64,000 bases of DNA from Trissonchulus latispiculum. Its lineage: Eukaryota > Nematoda > Enoplea > Enoplida > Ironidae. Position numbers and translations under genes: made by a program. A model generated the notes under the pieces. That model had not been told where the DNA came from, searched no databases, and worked only from the letters and a program-made list of their open reading frames with translations. Shown one piece after another: positions 32,936 through 42,560 of this stretch. The DNA is taken from the NCBI GenBank assembly GCA_030248195.1, contig JASAND010027762.1, positions 1-64,000 on the forward strand, in the 5' to 3' direction. Every line of letters begins with the position of its first letter. Position 1 is the first letter of the stretch.

Positions 32936-33078
32936 CCCGCTATCTGACCCCTCAGGAACGACAGCAGCGTGTGATGAATCGTCTGAAGAAGATGCCCCCG
33001 GTGGAGCATCGAAACCGGTTACGTGATTAAGGTTGGTCTGACTTTGGGTGTCCACGTTTGATTTTCATTTCTCTAACT
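32936..33078 (+). repeat. Downstream pLTR/3' end of the Penelope-like element
   Basis: Direct repeat partner of 29875-30017, forming the 3' terminus of the full copy. Confidence 0.85.
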
Positions 33079-33418
33079 GTTTAAAAATGTTAGTTCGTTG
33101 TTGAAAAAATGTGTTCCAATGGACACATTTGGAATAAAAACTTACAATTATATATTTGTTGTTAGTTAAGTATTCTGCAAAAGTTTTGAGTCACAACTAC
33201 ATTCTTAAAATAAAACCAATTTTCACATTTACACTGAACTTTTACTATTGATATACAATGTTTTCAGGAGGTTTGAAAAACAATGAGAACAATTTGTTGA
33301 CTAAAGTATACAAAAACGTACATTTTCAGTATATAACAGTTTTCTAAGTAATCGTTTCTCAACGTATGATACGTATGTAACGTGTGTATGTCTATGTAGA
33401 TAGACTGTAGGGTCATTG
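33079..33418. other. AT-rich interior of the TIR element, no gene
   Basis: Non-coding sequence between the Penelope-like element and the right TIR. Nothing recognisable. Confidence 0.5.
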
Positions 33419-33600
33419 TTTACATTGCGTATCTAATCCGTATTAAGACACGCGCACCAAACGTATATATGCGTAAATTCATATAGAGAGGATAGGGAGA
33501 GAAGTGACCACTTAGTTTAACGTTACACTATGTGGCCACTTAGTTTAACGTTAAACCCAGTGGCCTTAACGGGCCTCCTAGTTTAACGCGACATATATAT
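33419..33600 (-). repeat. Right TIR of the 28-33.6 kb element
   Basis: Inverted partner of 27976-28158. Its outer end abuts the next fold-back element at 33602, and the shared CATATATATG lies at the junction. Confidence 0.8.
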
Positions 33601-33601
33601 G

Positions 33602-34705
33602 TTACGTGCAATATTGAAAAGCGTGCAATTTTGAAATTGCACGATGTTTCCGTGCAATTTTGAAATTGCACGGAAACTACCGTGCAATTTTGAAATTGCA
33701 TGGAGTTTCCGTGCAATTTTAAAATTGCAGGGCGTAACCGTGCAATATTGAAATACAAAATTTCAAGCCTTTGGTTTTAATTTGTTTGTATCAATGTTAA
33801 CTCTTAAAATTTATACCATTTGTGTATTTAGCAAATTAATTTACGTTAACAAGTTTAAACTTTTGGTTAAAAGTTGAGTAAGTGTTCCTGCTATTTATTG
33901 TTCTCAAAAACATCAACATCAATATAAACATCCAAATCATAGTATGTAAAACATTTGTATGTGTCAAAGTATGATAGTTTGATTTTGTATGCTTTCTGAT
34001 TTAAACTAAAATGACTGATAAATCATATTCGAATTTTCGATAAATTATTTTGAAAAACTTGTAACAGATTTGACACATGTAAGTCCTGAGTTGGAAGTAG
34101 ACATTTAAAATTTGACCAAAATGGTTCCAAAATTTTTGGGAGACTTGTTAAGTTTTGAAAACGGGACAAAATCTTCAATGGTTTTAAAATGTTGGTTAAG
34201 TCAAGTGAAAAATTTGATCGGAAAAGAAACTAAAAGTCCTGGCAAATTAATGAAATTTTAGTGTAAAAGCTTCATATAGAACGAATTATATACCGAAAGA
34301 TCCTAATTATATACTTGTAAATCTTTAACTATGATTAAAATATTTCTTATTTTGGCAAGACGCAATTACCAGGATCAATGAACAAATTAACAATTTATAA
34401 TGAAAAGCTTAAAATCTGGAGACTCTACAAATGAATTCAATAAATCCACAAATGGCGCAAATTTTCTTGCTGAGCGCTATCATTTATACAATTAAACTAA
34501 AACCAGAGGCTTGAAATTTTGTATTTCAATATTGCACGGTTACGCCCGTGCAATTTCCAAATTGCACGGAAACTCCATGCAATTTCAAAATTGCACGGCA
34601 GTTTCCGTGCAATCTTAAAATTGCACGATAAGACCATGCAATTTCAAAATTGCACGGAAACATCGTGCAATTTCAAAATTGCACGCTTTTCAATATTGCA
34701 CGTAA
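33602..34705. mobile_element. Fold-back element with TIRs built of short palindromic repeats
   Basis: 1104 bp. Both ends (about 33602-33770 and 34500-34705) are arrays of 22-bp units that are themselves palindromes (half-site CGTGCAATTT), separated by short spacers such as ATGTTTC and GGAAACT. The two arrays are inverted to each other. Flanking CATATATATG (33592-33601) and CATATACATG (34706-34715) form a probable 10-bp TSD with one mismatch. The ~700-bp centre is AT-rich and non-coding. Confidence 0.75.
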
Positions 34706-34715
34706 CATATACATG

Positions 34716-35310
34716 TCTAAATATGAACTGTCTGTGTTTCTATGCACAAAAATGACAACAAATAATTTTATTTGTAGCATGTTTAGCACACAGTATTAGC
34801 AATTGATCTATAGTTAAACTTCACATTTAACAAATGTAGAATTTCATACATGTATTTATATATAAGCATTCTCAAAAAAAATTTCAAATTTATTAGTTAA
34901 ATTATATACCGATAAATCCTGCCCCCCCTTTTTTCCTCCCAAATTGGAATTGCACTGTATAAGAAACTTCTGTACGTATTCAACAATATATCATAGACAT
35001 TCATACATTCGCATTGCTACGAAATTAAGACTTTAGTCATTCCCTCCACATTCAATAGAAAATTTGAAGATGGTCAACAGAATTGAAGTATACAACTAGA
35101 GATTCTCTTTGCAGTAGGAATTAGTACACCCCCCCTTCTTTCCACCAACCATACACTAATGAAAAACCAAGTTAACGAGGCTTTGAACACAGTAAAGATT
35201 TTAATCACACTCTACCCAAATATTTTGAATACATTCCGATGTTGGGGAAGGGCTCAACAAAAATTTTGCTACCTCAGTCAAGTACCGTATATGCATATAG
35301 AATGAATAAA
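34716..35310. other. AT-rich Polinton sequence, no gene seen
   Basis: This lies between the fold-back element and the PC4-like ORF. No ORF or RNA recognised. Confidence 0.4.
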
Positions 35311-36084
35311 TTACAACAGTACAGCTCCTTGTAAAGTACAATTTTTATCAAAGATCACATTAACAAAATGATTGTATATATTTTGGGAAAGCTTTATATG
35401 AAAATTTAGTGATTTGTCTTTTAAAAAACTGGACTTTATCGCGAGCTGTACTATCAACAGTTCACAAGATATAACTGAAACGTCCAGTCCACTCAACATT
35501 CGGACCAGTGACGGACGCCTTGGAGCCTCAACGGCCTCCATATCCAAGAATTGCTCCACACGTTTTCGTTTCCCTGTCTTCCTTTTCACTGATGATGATG
35601 TTGAAGACCCCTGATTTACCTTTCCTGCAGCACCAGAGCCTTTGTCATCATCCCCCTTGTTAGCCTCCAGTTCGAGAAGGATATCACCAGCTAAATCCAC
35701 CAATCTGCGCCACTCCTCCTTGTTATAACCAACTCCAAACAACCGGCTAGGAAAACCTGCCCCTCCGTTGGAAGGAATCCACCATGCTCGAATGTGGACA
35801 TACTGCCTTCCCTGACAGGTAGAGATGGTAATCCACTTTCTGTGACCAAGCATGACGCCATCCATTCTCCCCATCTCCTCTTCTCGCACCAGCTTTGAGG
35901 TCACCATTTCTTCACTGTCGAGCACCTTCGAAAATTCATCTTGAGTGAGAGTGATACACTGTTCTTGACCATCGGCACGCTCAGTTCTCAGCTGTACAGA
36001 TACGGGTTTGTTGTCCAGAGATAGAAGCTCCACGGACTTGTTGGTTGATAAAACAAACTGAGCAATAACTTTTCCTTTAGACAT
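35311..36084 (-). CDS. Polinton accessory protein with PC4-like ssDNA-binding region (tentative)
   Basis: A 257-codon ORF in the Polinton. Residues about 80-137 (KWITISTCQGRQYVHIRAWW, then PSRLFGVGYNKEEWRRL) follow the pattern of the PC4/Sub1 domain: a short strand pair, an IR-x-(Y/W)(Y/W) element, G-(I/V)-x-(L/Y)-x-x-(E/Q)-x-W, then a helix. PC4 domains bind single-stranded DNA and help transcription, which would suit a self-replicating DNA element. After residue about 145 comes an acidic/Ser-rich linker, a basic KRKTGKRKR stretch that could be a nuclear signal, and a tail without known features. The PC4 call is from pattern only. A profile search is needed. Confidence 0.55.
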   Translation of the reverse strand: MSKGKVIAQFVLSTNKSVELLSLDNKPVSVQLRTERADGQEQCITLTQDEFSKVLDSEEMVTSKLVREEEMGRMDGVMLGHRKWITISTCQGRQYVHIRAWWIPSNGGAGFPSRLFGVGYNKEEWRRLVDLAGDILLELEANKGDDDKGSGAAGKVNQGSSTSSSVKRKTGKRKRVEQFLDMEAVEAPRRPSLVRMLSGLDVSVISCELLIVQLAIKSSFLKDKSLNFHIKLSQNIYNHFVNVIFDKNCTLQGAVLL

Positions 36085-37131
36085 GGCAGTACCGTTGGAA
36101 ATTAAGAAACACTTCAGAAGTCAGTTGAGTAAAACGAATGTTTCGAAGCACGAATGCCAAGTCTTAAATAATGCTATTTGAAGGCTATGAATTAGGTTAC
36201 TGTAACAAATACAAAAGAAGTTGAGAAGTTTACTGGTGTTACGTTTACTTAAAATATCGAACACCCATAAGTGGAATTCAACGTAACCTGAAGTTAATTT
36301 CGTTCTAATTTTAAATCAGTTACATAACTGTTCTGCAAAACTGAATTATTTTAAAGTATCATAAAATTTTAACAGTGTGAAACTATAAACTGAGACAACA
36401 AAGAGTAATATAATCCTATGTCGACAGCAAATTAGTACAATTGCATCACCTAACGACGTACATTAATGACATCACACACTTCGAATTTAGCTAGCTTAAA
36501 GCATACCAAGGTGTCTTCGTTTGCCCTCTAGCTAACGACTAACACAAATTCACTGAATTCAGTTCACTGAAGTAGCAAACTAACCTAAATTGCTCCTATA
36601 TAAACATTAGACATACATTAAACATACATTTCCATCAGAAAGGCACAAACTCTCAGCCACTGCTGCTAACTGAACACCTGTATACTTTTTATCTTAGAAT
36701 TTATCTTGAGCCACAATCTCTCAGTTACTATAGATTACTGAGCAACTGTATACTTTTATCATTGACTGAATCTGGACAAATATTGATTTTTTAAGATTCG
36801 AATGATCTGATGCAAACTCAGAGTAAGTGTCGCTGTAGGTGTCTATTTGTTTTCGAACCCTCATTTTAGCAGGAAGGAGAAGTAAACCTGTACAAACTGC
36901 TTCTCAAAGTAATTCTAACCTCAATCAAGTGGGTAAAAAGTATCAATTTTGACGTGAATTTAAATTCAGATGCTAAAATCCGATGAATTTTGTTATAGCT
37001 TGAGGTTGGGGGGGGAGGACTTTCGCATTACCCAGATGTGTAATTTTTATTAATCCATCCTAACCAACTACAAGTTTCCAATACGTTTTTAATAAAAGCA
37101 TCTAGCATGACAAACAATTTAGCTTAAGCAA
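36085..37131. other. Polinton non-coding stretch, about 1 kb
   Basis: AT-rich, no ORF above the noise. It separates the PC4-like ORF from the capsid/protease cluster. A lost gene may once have been here. Confidence 0.4.
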
Positions 37132-37554
37132 TCACCGTAGTTTACAAAGCATATTCACCAAATTTTCGACAAATTTGTCATTTTTGTTACACTCTTTCCC
37201 GAAAAGCTTTAAAAATTGCTTAAAAGTCCCATAGCCCCTGCACCGCCACAACAAAAACGCAACAACATATAGGCCACACACACTACTACCAATACACTGC
37301 ACAGGTATAGTATTATATACACATTGAGTCAGTTTAAGTCCATATAGTTTAGGATTCATTCCATAGGAGCAAAAGAATTCCGATTGTCCGTCGATAGGGA
37401 TATAGATTGGCACCCAATGTTGTCCGAGATGAGACGAGGGGGCCGTATTTACCACAAAACCACCAGGACCATCAAATATCAGTTCTTCCTTCGCAAAAAC
37501 CCCCTTGAAGTTAGGAACCCTTACCAACAACCTTTGAATCTCCAGTGTATTCAT
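37132..37554 (-). CDS. Polinton adenain-like cysteine protease (PRO)
   Basis: A 140-codon ORF related to the adenovirus maturation protease, which cleaves capsid precursors. The catalytic His is in GQHWVPIYI (residue 46). The Gln-Cys pair is in PVQCIGSSVCGLYVVAF, with Gln 86 as the likely oxyanion residue and Cys 93 the nucleophile. The order His ... Gln ... Cys and the CGLY context match adenain. It is short compared with the usual ~200 residues but appears to keep the core. It starts one base into the end of the MCP gene, so the genes are tightly packed and probably co-transcribed. Confidence 0.8.
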   Translation of the reverse strand: MNTLEIQRLLVRVPNFKGVFAKEELIFDGPGGFVVNTAPSSHLGQHWVPIYIPIDGQSEFFCSYGMNPKLYGLKLTQCVYNTIPVQCIGSSVCGLYVVAFLLWRCRGYGTFKQFLKLFGKECNKNDKFVENLVNMLCKLR

Positions 37555-38408
37555 TAAGCCTTGTAGTCCATCAACAGCTCACGAGACCTTGATATCTCAA
37601 TGATGCTTTCAAATTCGCCATAGACAATAACATTGATTGTTTGCACCAGATTACTAGCAAACTGTAGACTCAGTCGTAAGTTTCCTTGTCTACTCAGTTC
37701 CAAATGATGTGAAGTATTACCACAACCGCCTGGAGTTAAGTCGAAGCAGAACATTGAGTTACCATTTTGAAAATTAGGATAGCTTATATCTGTTCCAGAA
37801 TCAGAGTAGGACGTGTTCTTTATGTTAAATAGGTTTGCATATGCTCTGATCATTCGTTTGTCACTTAGGTTCATAGGACAGCCAGCCACCGGTTCTCCAT
37901 CAATAGTTAACTCCAAATTGTCTAGATCAAATGTTTGAAAGTTAAACGGATTGCTGGTATAGCGCCCATTCATAGCATTATTTGTAATCATTGCAAACAC
38001 CAACTTCTTCGGTATGCGTCCTGCAAAAAAATTATCTCGCGACGCAGATCGGGTGTTGAATGGAATTGTAAGCACTTCAATTTCAGTTCGGTTAACTGGA
38101 TACAAAGCATTCCCAAGAGACAAGGCTTTTTCATGAGCTAATGAGATGCTTGGAGCAATCTGCACATGGCGTATCCAAAGTATAGCTTCATTGATTTCAT
38201 TTTTAAACTTCTGAGTCACATCGTCCCCAGACATTATAGTGTGAAGATGGCTTTATATCAAACTCAATCGGTCCATCATCTGTGGTATTTGCCAGGGATA
38301 ATAAGGTACATAGTTACTTTTCTCCTGGCTGGTTTGAGTACCCGGTAACTTAAACAGATCCAACTGAGTTGAAACACATGGGCACGATCTTTCATGAATG
38401 AGTGCCAT
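37554..38408 (-). pseudogene. Polinton major capsid protein (MCP), frameshifted and internally deleted
   Basis: Double-jelly-roll hexon-like MCP of the F54H12.2-like group. The N-terminus (from 38408, MALIHERS) has the typical start STQLDLFKLPGTQTSQEKS. The frame breaks near 38265, and a second frame briefly continues with the expected DDGPIEF sequence. The rest is an open ORF from 38234 to 37554, starting at the segment before ILWIRHVQIAPSISLAHEKA and ending in GNLRLSLQFASNLVQTINV. Roughly 150 residues between these parts are missing compared with the family length as I know it. The result cannot form a whole capsid protein. Confidence 0.8.
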
Positions 38409-38822
38409 GACTAAAAATGTCTTGAGCCTGACGTTTTCATTTTTGTTTCTTTTTATACCTTTTCTCGAAGAAGGTCTTTCACCAATCAATTTGTCAGCTT
38501 TACGAACAGTTTTCTGTAACAGCCTGGTTCCTGCTTGTTTTCCCCTAGTCTCTAAGGATTGGACTGGATCCTCCCCTTTTGCAATATTTCTCGCAACATT
38601 AGCACCCGTAAGCAGAGCCTCACGTCCAATCGCTTTAGCACCGGATTTTAATAGTGGAGCAACGGTTTTAGTGAAGAATGGAACTACACCGCGGAACAAG
38701 CTACCAAATAGTCCACCTAACCCGTGTCCCTGTTGGACAGAGGGTCCCGAAAAGTATGCAAGATTGCCAGAAGCCTGGTTCGAATAATAGTCATTCACCA
38801 CCTGCTGATTGTGAGGATGCAT
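38409..38822 (-). CDS. Small glycine/basic protein of the Polinton capsid cluster
   Basis: About 138 codons between MCP and penton. The open frame runs on without a stop into the MCP start at 38408. The centre has GHGLGGLFGSLFRGVVPFFTKTVAPLLK, an amphipathic or membrane-active segment, followed by a Lys/Arg-rich C-terminus (KTVRKADKLIGERPSSRKG). Small Gly-rich basic proteins of this kind often sit next to MCP in Polintons and resemble adenovirus internal cement proteins in composition. The exact function is unknown. The missing stop before the MCP may be real fusion or decay. Confidence 0.6.
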
Positions 38823-39583
38823 TACGATGTCAACAGTTTTGGTCTAATATGAAGCTTCAAAATTAAAGGACTGCTGCTGAGAAATGGGAATGGCAAACCG
38901 CTTGCAGTTCGGATTTGGATATGAACAACTTCAATCGAAGACTTGTTCATATCAAGATAGTAGGGCTTTATATACTTTTCAGAAATACTCACACCTGTAG
39001 CCTTAGCCGATGTATTTACCACACGAAGTAATGGAGCCATAGTATCTCCAACTCTTTGATAATCAACCAAATCCGAGTACACAAACATGCTATTTTGAAC
39101 ACTCCCAAAGTTAGGTGGAAAGTCTGCATAAGTGGACTCAGCATGAAAATGGTAGTAATTTGAACCAGAATTAAAACCAAGGATGTAGGATAGTATAGGA
39201 CTGAGTGAAATGTGATCAAACTCTCTTGGCTCACTATATTTAACTCGATAACGCTTCTTCTCCGGTACCCAATTAATGTGGACTCCCATGCTGTTGAATT
39301 GTTGTAATTGATCAACAAGTTTTTCTGCAGATGAATAATGTCCAGATCGAAGCACAATCTTACCTGTAACTTTATATTCAGATTCTTCACCATCGTGGAA
39401 ATACATAACAGCAGCGGAAGATTGGAATGTTAGGAAGGAATTTGGATAAATCAACTCCACTAAGGCTACTTCGTGTTGTCCGTACAAAATCATTGGTTTA
39501 GCCAATTTCACTGTAACGTTTGCCAACGTATTATTGGGAAAGTGGTCCATAGAGCTATTGGAAGGTAGAAAGAGATACATCAC
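38822..39583 (-). CDS. Polinton penton/minor capsid protein
   Basis: 253-codon intact ORF. The N-terminus MMYLFLPSNSSMDHFPNNTL is the classic start of the Polinton penton (single jelly roll) protein, followed by NVTVKLAKPMILYGQHEVAL. The C-terminal part has the family pattern of a conserved YIKPYYLDMNKSSIEVVHIQ and LILKLHIRPK. The product would form the capsid vertices. It overlaps the neighbouring basic-protein start by one base and reads in the same direction as MCP and protease, consistent with one late transcript. Confidence 0.8.
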   Translation of the reverse strand: MMYLFLPSNSSMDHFPNNTLANVTVKLAKPMILYGQHEVALVELIYPNSFLTFQSSAAVMYFHDGEESEYKVTGKIVLRSGHYSSAEKLVDQLQQFNSMGVHINWVPEKKRYRVKYSEPREFDHISLSPILSYILGFNSGSNYYHFHAESTYADFPPNFGSVQNSMFVYSDLVDYQRVGDTMAPLLRVVNTSAKATGVSISEKYIKPYYLDMNKSSIEVVHIQIRTASGLPFPFLSSSPLILKLHIRPKLLTS

Positions 39584-40559
39584 GCAAGACTTACAATGTC
39601 GGTTTAAATGTATATGTAAATGTAAATGTAAATATATGAATTAAACTTTGTTGGATATCCTTGCCACTTGATAAGGTACTCAATACCCTGAGGACCTTTA
39701 CGTGTTCGCAAAATCTTTTCAATCTTCCAGATATTGTTTGAGTCTTTGTCAACTGGTTGAAGTTCTTGTGCAACAAACTTCCCTTTTATAGTTTCATCCA
39801 TGAGATCTTTTAGGATGTAGCGATTTGGATTGCCAGGTATAACCTCACTAATCTTGAACAATTCTTCAGTATAGTTTGGTAGATAACCCTTCTCAAACAG
39901 TGCCTTCACTTTGCTCATTCTAACCAGCTGTCCTTCATACAACCTGTCTTTCTTTTTCACCTTGTACCTTTTGTACAAATTGTTATATACAGTTGCTTCG
40001 TTTGAGACGCTCACATCCCTCGGTGCCATCTTTATACTTCTGTGTTCACGGGAATTGTAAGTTTGAAGCATATCAGGCAAAACTTCCAACCATCTATAAG
40101 TATTTTTTGCTGTAAAATATCGATACAACAAATTTTTTAAGGTTCTGTTGAATCTTTCTATGGTGGCGCTTTTGTGAACACTGTAAGTGGAAAAGTGATC
40201 AATGTCGTTCACGTTGAGTAACTGTTGGAAGTTGTGGTTGTAAAACTCCTTTCCACGATCAGTTTCCAACTTTTCAGGCCCTCGAATCGTTTGAATGAGA
40301 ATATTCTGGAAAGCTTCCGCAACATCTTTCCCGCTTTTTGTTCTCACAGGCTTAGCCCAGGCATATTTAGAAAACACATCAATCACTGTCAGTATATAGC
40401 GAAATCCTCGTTGTATTTAGCTATGTTACCCATCTCACAGAGATCAGAAGCACACATGGGCAATGCCTATACTGGGCCTATACATGTATAGGCCAGAATC
40501 CGAAACCCCGCGCAATGCGCAGCAAAATTTTTGACCCCCGCGCAGCGCGAAGCGCTGCG

Positions 40560-40835
40560 TAGAAGATCTCTGCGCGGAGTTTCGCACCTTTGGAACCCTC
40601 CCGCAGAGCAATGCGTCCCTGCGCAGGGGTCAACACTGTTGGAACCTTCGCGCAGAGCAACGCGTCCCTCTGCGGGGGTAACACTGTTGGAATGCTTGCG
40701 CAGCGTAACGCGTCCCTGCGCGTGGTCAACACTGTTGGAACCCTCGCGCAGAGCAACGCGTCCCTGCGCGGGGGTTACACAGTTGGAATGCTTGCGCAGC
40801 GCAACGCGTCCCTACGCGATGGTCAACACTGCTGT
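40560..40835. repeat. GC-rich minisatellite, about 56-bp unit
   Basis: Five imperfect tandem units built on AACACTGTTGGAACC... followed by CGCAGAGCAACGCGTCCCTG. The unit is GC-rich in an otherwise AT-rich region. Short AACGAT-type repeats follow at 40878-40945. Confidence 0.8.
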
Positions 40836-41314
40836 GTCTTAACTGGCGTAGAACAACTAACGAGTGTTTATTACATATCACACGATAACAATAGCGATAA
40901 CATCAACGATAACAACGATATCAACGATATCAACGATAACATCAAAAGTCACTAATTCTATTGCTTTTATACACTACATCTTTTCCCCCTTTTAATTGTG
41001 ACTGTGCACCCTGGAAGACATCATAAGCACTTCTTTGTCCGAAATTTCTGCGTAGTATCCAATATCCAATATCCAATTGGAGACTCGCCTAAAACTTTTT
41101 TGATACTCAGAAGCAAACTTTAATGGATTGCTTTATACGTTTTGAGCTACGGAAGGCCTTTCGAGAAAAACCTTGCGCCTTCGGCGCACCAGCATTTGCT
41201 TCGATCTGTCAAAAATTTCAAAATCAACAGTTTATGCTGCGTTCTGATGCACTAATTGTTTTCCAGAAGCTTTTAGTTTCATGGGGGTTCTAGGGGCTCT
41301 GAGCAAGTCCTAGT

Positions 41315-41690
41315 GCCGCGATGGCCGAGTGGTAAGGTGTTCGACTAAAGATCTTACGGTCCAGGTGGAACCCCCGCTGCCACAAGACTTTCGCAAATCC
41401 CCTTGAGCAAGGGACTAAGCACATATCGGTTCGCCGTAGGCTCCAGCCAACCCAGCTGTCTATCCTTAACTGGTCGGTAAATGGGTACCACTGCGGTGGG
41501 AAGGTAACAGGAGTCTGTGTTCTGGCGTGATGCCTGATGAAGGGCTGGCCCCCCTTCCACAGATGTAGTCAACATTAGAGTTGTCGCTCCTGGCTTCGGG
41601 CTGTGAATCCGGAGATAAGCACCGGCACCCTATAACCTTCTGTAGGTTGGAGTTCTCTCCAGGGGTCACTTTTACCTTTTAATTTTATTA
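41315..41690 (+). mobile_element. tRNA-derived SINE
   Basis: The head resembles a Ser/Leu-type tRNA: GCCGCGATGGCCGAGTGGTA contains a good RNA polymerase III A box. A degenerate B-box region (GGTCCAGGTGGAACCCCC) follows. Downstream is a body with AAATGGGTACC, a phrase common in tRNA-SINE bodies, and the tail has TTTTACCTTTTAA. There is no coding capacity. The family name is not assigned. Confidence 0.65.
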
Positions 41691-41896
41691 AGAGACATGA
41701 TCATTTTCGATGGGAATTCATGGGGTACTGGGGCTTCTTGGGGTTCTCAACTTTCCTATGAGATTTGATCCGTAACTTAACTGTAATTTAAGTTGTTTTG
41801 CTGAGAGTGTATGGATTCTGGAATCCCTGGGTTCCGGAGGCTCTGGGGCTTCTAATGTCTCTATAAACTGTATTCTGAACAACACCTACTACTTAC

Positions 41897-42560
41897 GGTG
41901 GTGATTCTTTTCGAGGTACTATTGCTAGCGCAACAACCCAAATCAAGTTCAAATTTGATGAAACTTTCAAAATTATTTCTTTTAGTGTTAGCACCCTCGG
42001 CGTAGTCCAGAATTAAAAAGTGGCGTTTCGTTCGGGGTGGATATAGCAGATTTCTGACAGCTGGCTAGCAGCTGCAAAGTTACAATTATACTCATTTGAA
42101 AGACCTCATTGTCATTATGCCCTACAGTTTTGCTTTTGAAGCAACTTCCTAGCTTTTCTCGTGAGATATAACCAACTTTCATTTTCGCAGAAATAATCAT
42201 TCGGTAATTACTACATTATAATAATAATGTAATAATCAATCATTAATAGTGATTCAAATAATCCATCTCTTCTCGAGGTAAACACGCCGTAAAATTTAAC
42301 TAAAGGTGTCGCTTTGAAGGACACAAGGCCAGCTATTGAGGCGTGATCATTACCCAACAGGCCATTCTGTGTCTTTAATGATTGAAAATATGGTTTTTGC
42401 AAAAATGCTACTGGTTTTTCTCTATCGATTGTGCAGCATTTAATATGCATGTTGGAAGATTGTCTTTTAACAGATGTCTTTTGCACAAAAACACCCAGCT
42501 TTTTTTGTTGCTGCGATTGCTGCTTTCCAGCGAAAGTTGCTTAATAAAGTTAAGAAAAGT
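41897..42560 (+). repeat. R1 repeat, third copy (inside the integrase insertion)
   Basis: Diverged relative of the R1 copies in the palindrome arms (10660-11243 and 14208-14865), with the same order of landmarks: GGTGGTGATTC, TTAGCACCCTCGGCG, CATTTGAAAGA, GCGATTGCTGCTTTCC. Confidence 0.6.

Larger units (their letters stand above)
29868..33078 (+). mobile_element. Penelope-like retroelement, full-length with pLTR-type repeat
   Basis: A copy with a 143-bp direct repeat at both ends (29875-30017 and 32936-33078). This is the pseudo-LTR arrangement characteristic of Penelope-like elements, which comes from partial head-to-tail dimers. The main ORF is long and uninterrupted, so this insertion is probably recent. 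It ends TTTCATTTCTCTAAC, the same terminus as the inverted copy. Confidence 0.9.
27976..33600. mobile_element. TIR element in the Polinton, carrying Penelope-like copies
   Basis: Inverted repeats of about 180 bp flank this segment (27976-28158 and 33419-33600). They start TATATATGTCGCGTT and contain paired TTTAACGTTAAAC boxes and the phrase CACTTCTCTCCCTATCC. There is no transposase. The interior is the two inverted Penelope-like copies plus short AT-rich flanks. The simplest reading is a non-autonomous DNA element into which Penelope-like elements later inserted. Confidence 0.7.

Noticed and set aside
32970..33040. Hammerhead-ribozyme-like core (CTGAAGA ... GAAA) at the Penelope-like 3' end
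   Set aside because: Penelope-like pLTRs can carry hammerheads, but here an extra A sits between the core and stem II, stem I does not pair, and the stretch is coding. The motif is probably chance.
33602..34705. Regularly spaced short palindromic repeats as a CRISPR array
   Set aside because: Eukaryotic context, spacers only ~7-15 bp and themselves similar, arrays inverted to each other, no cas genes. It is a fold-back element.
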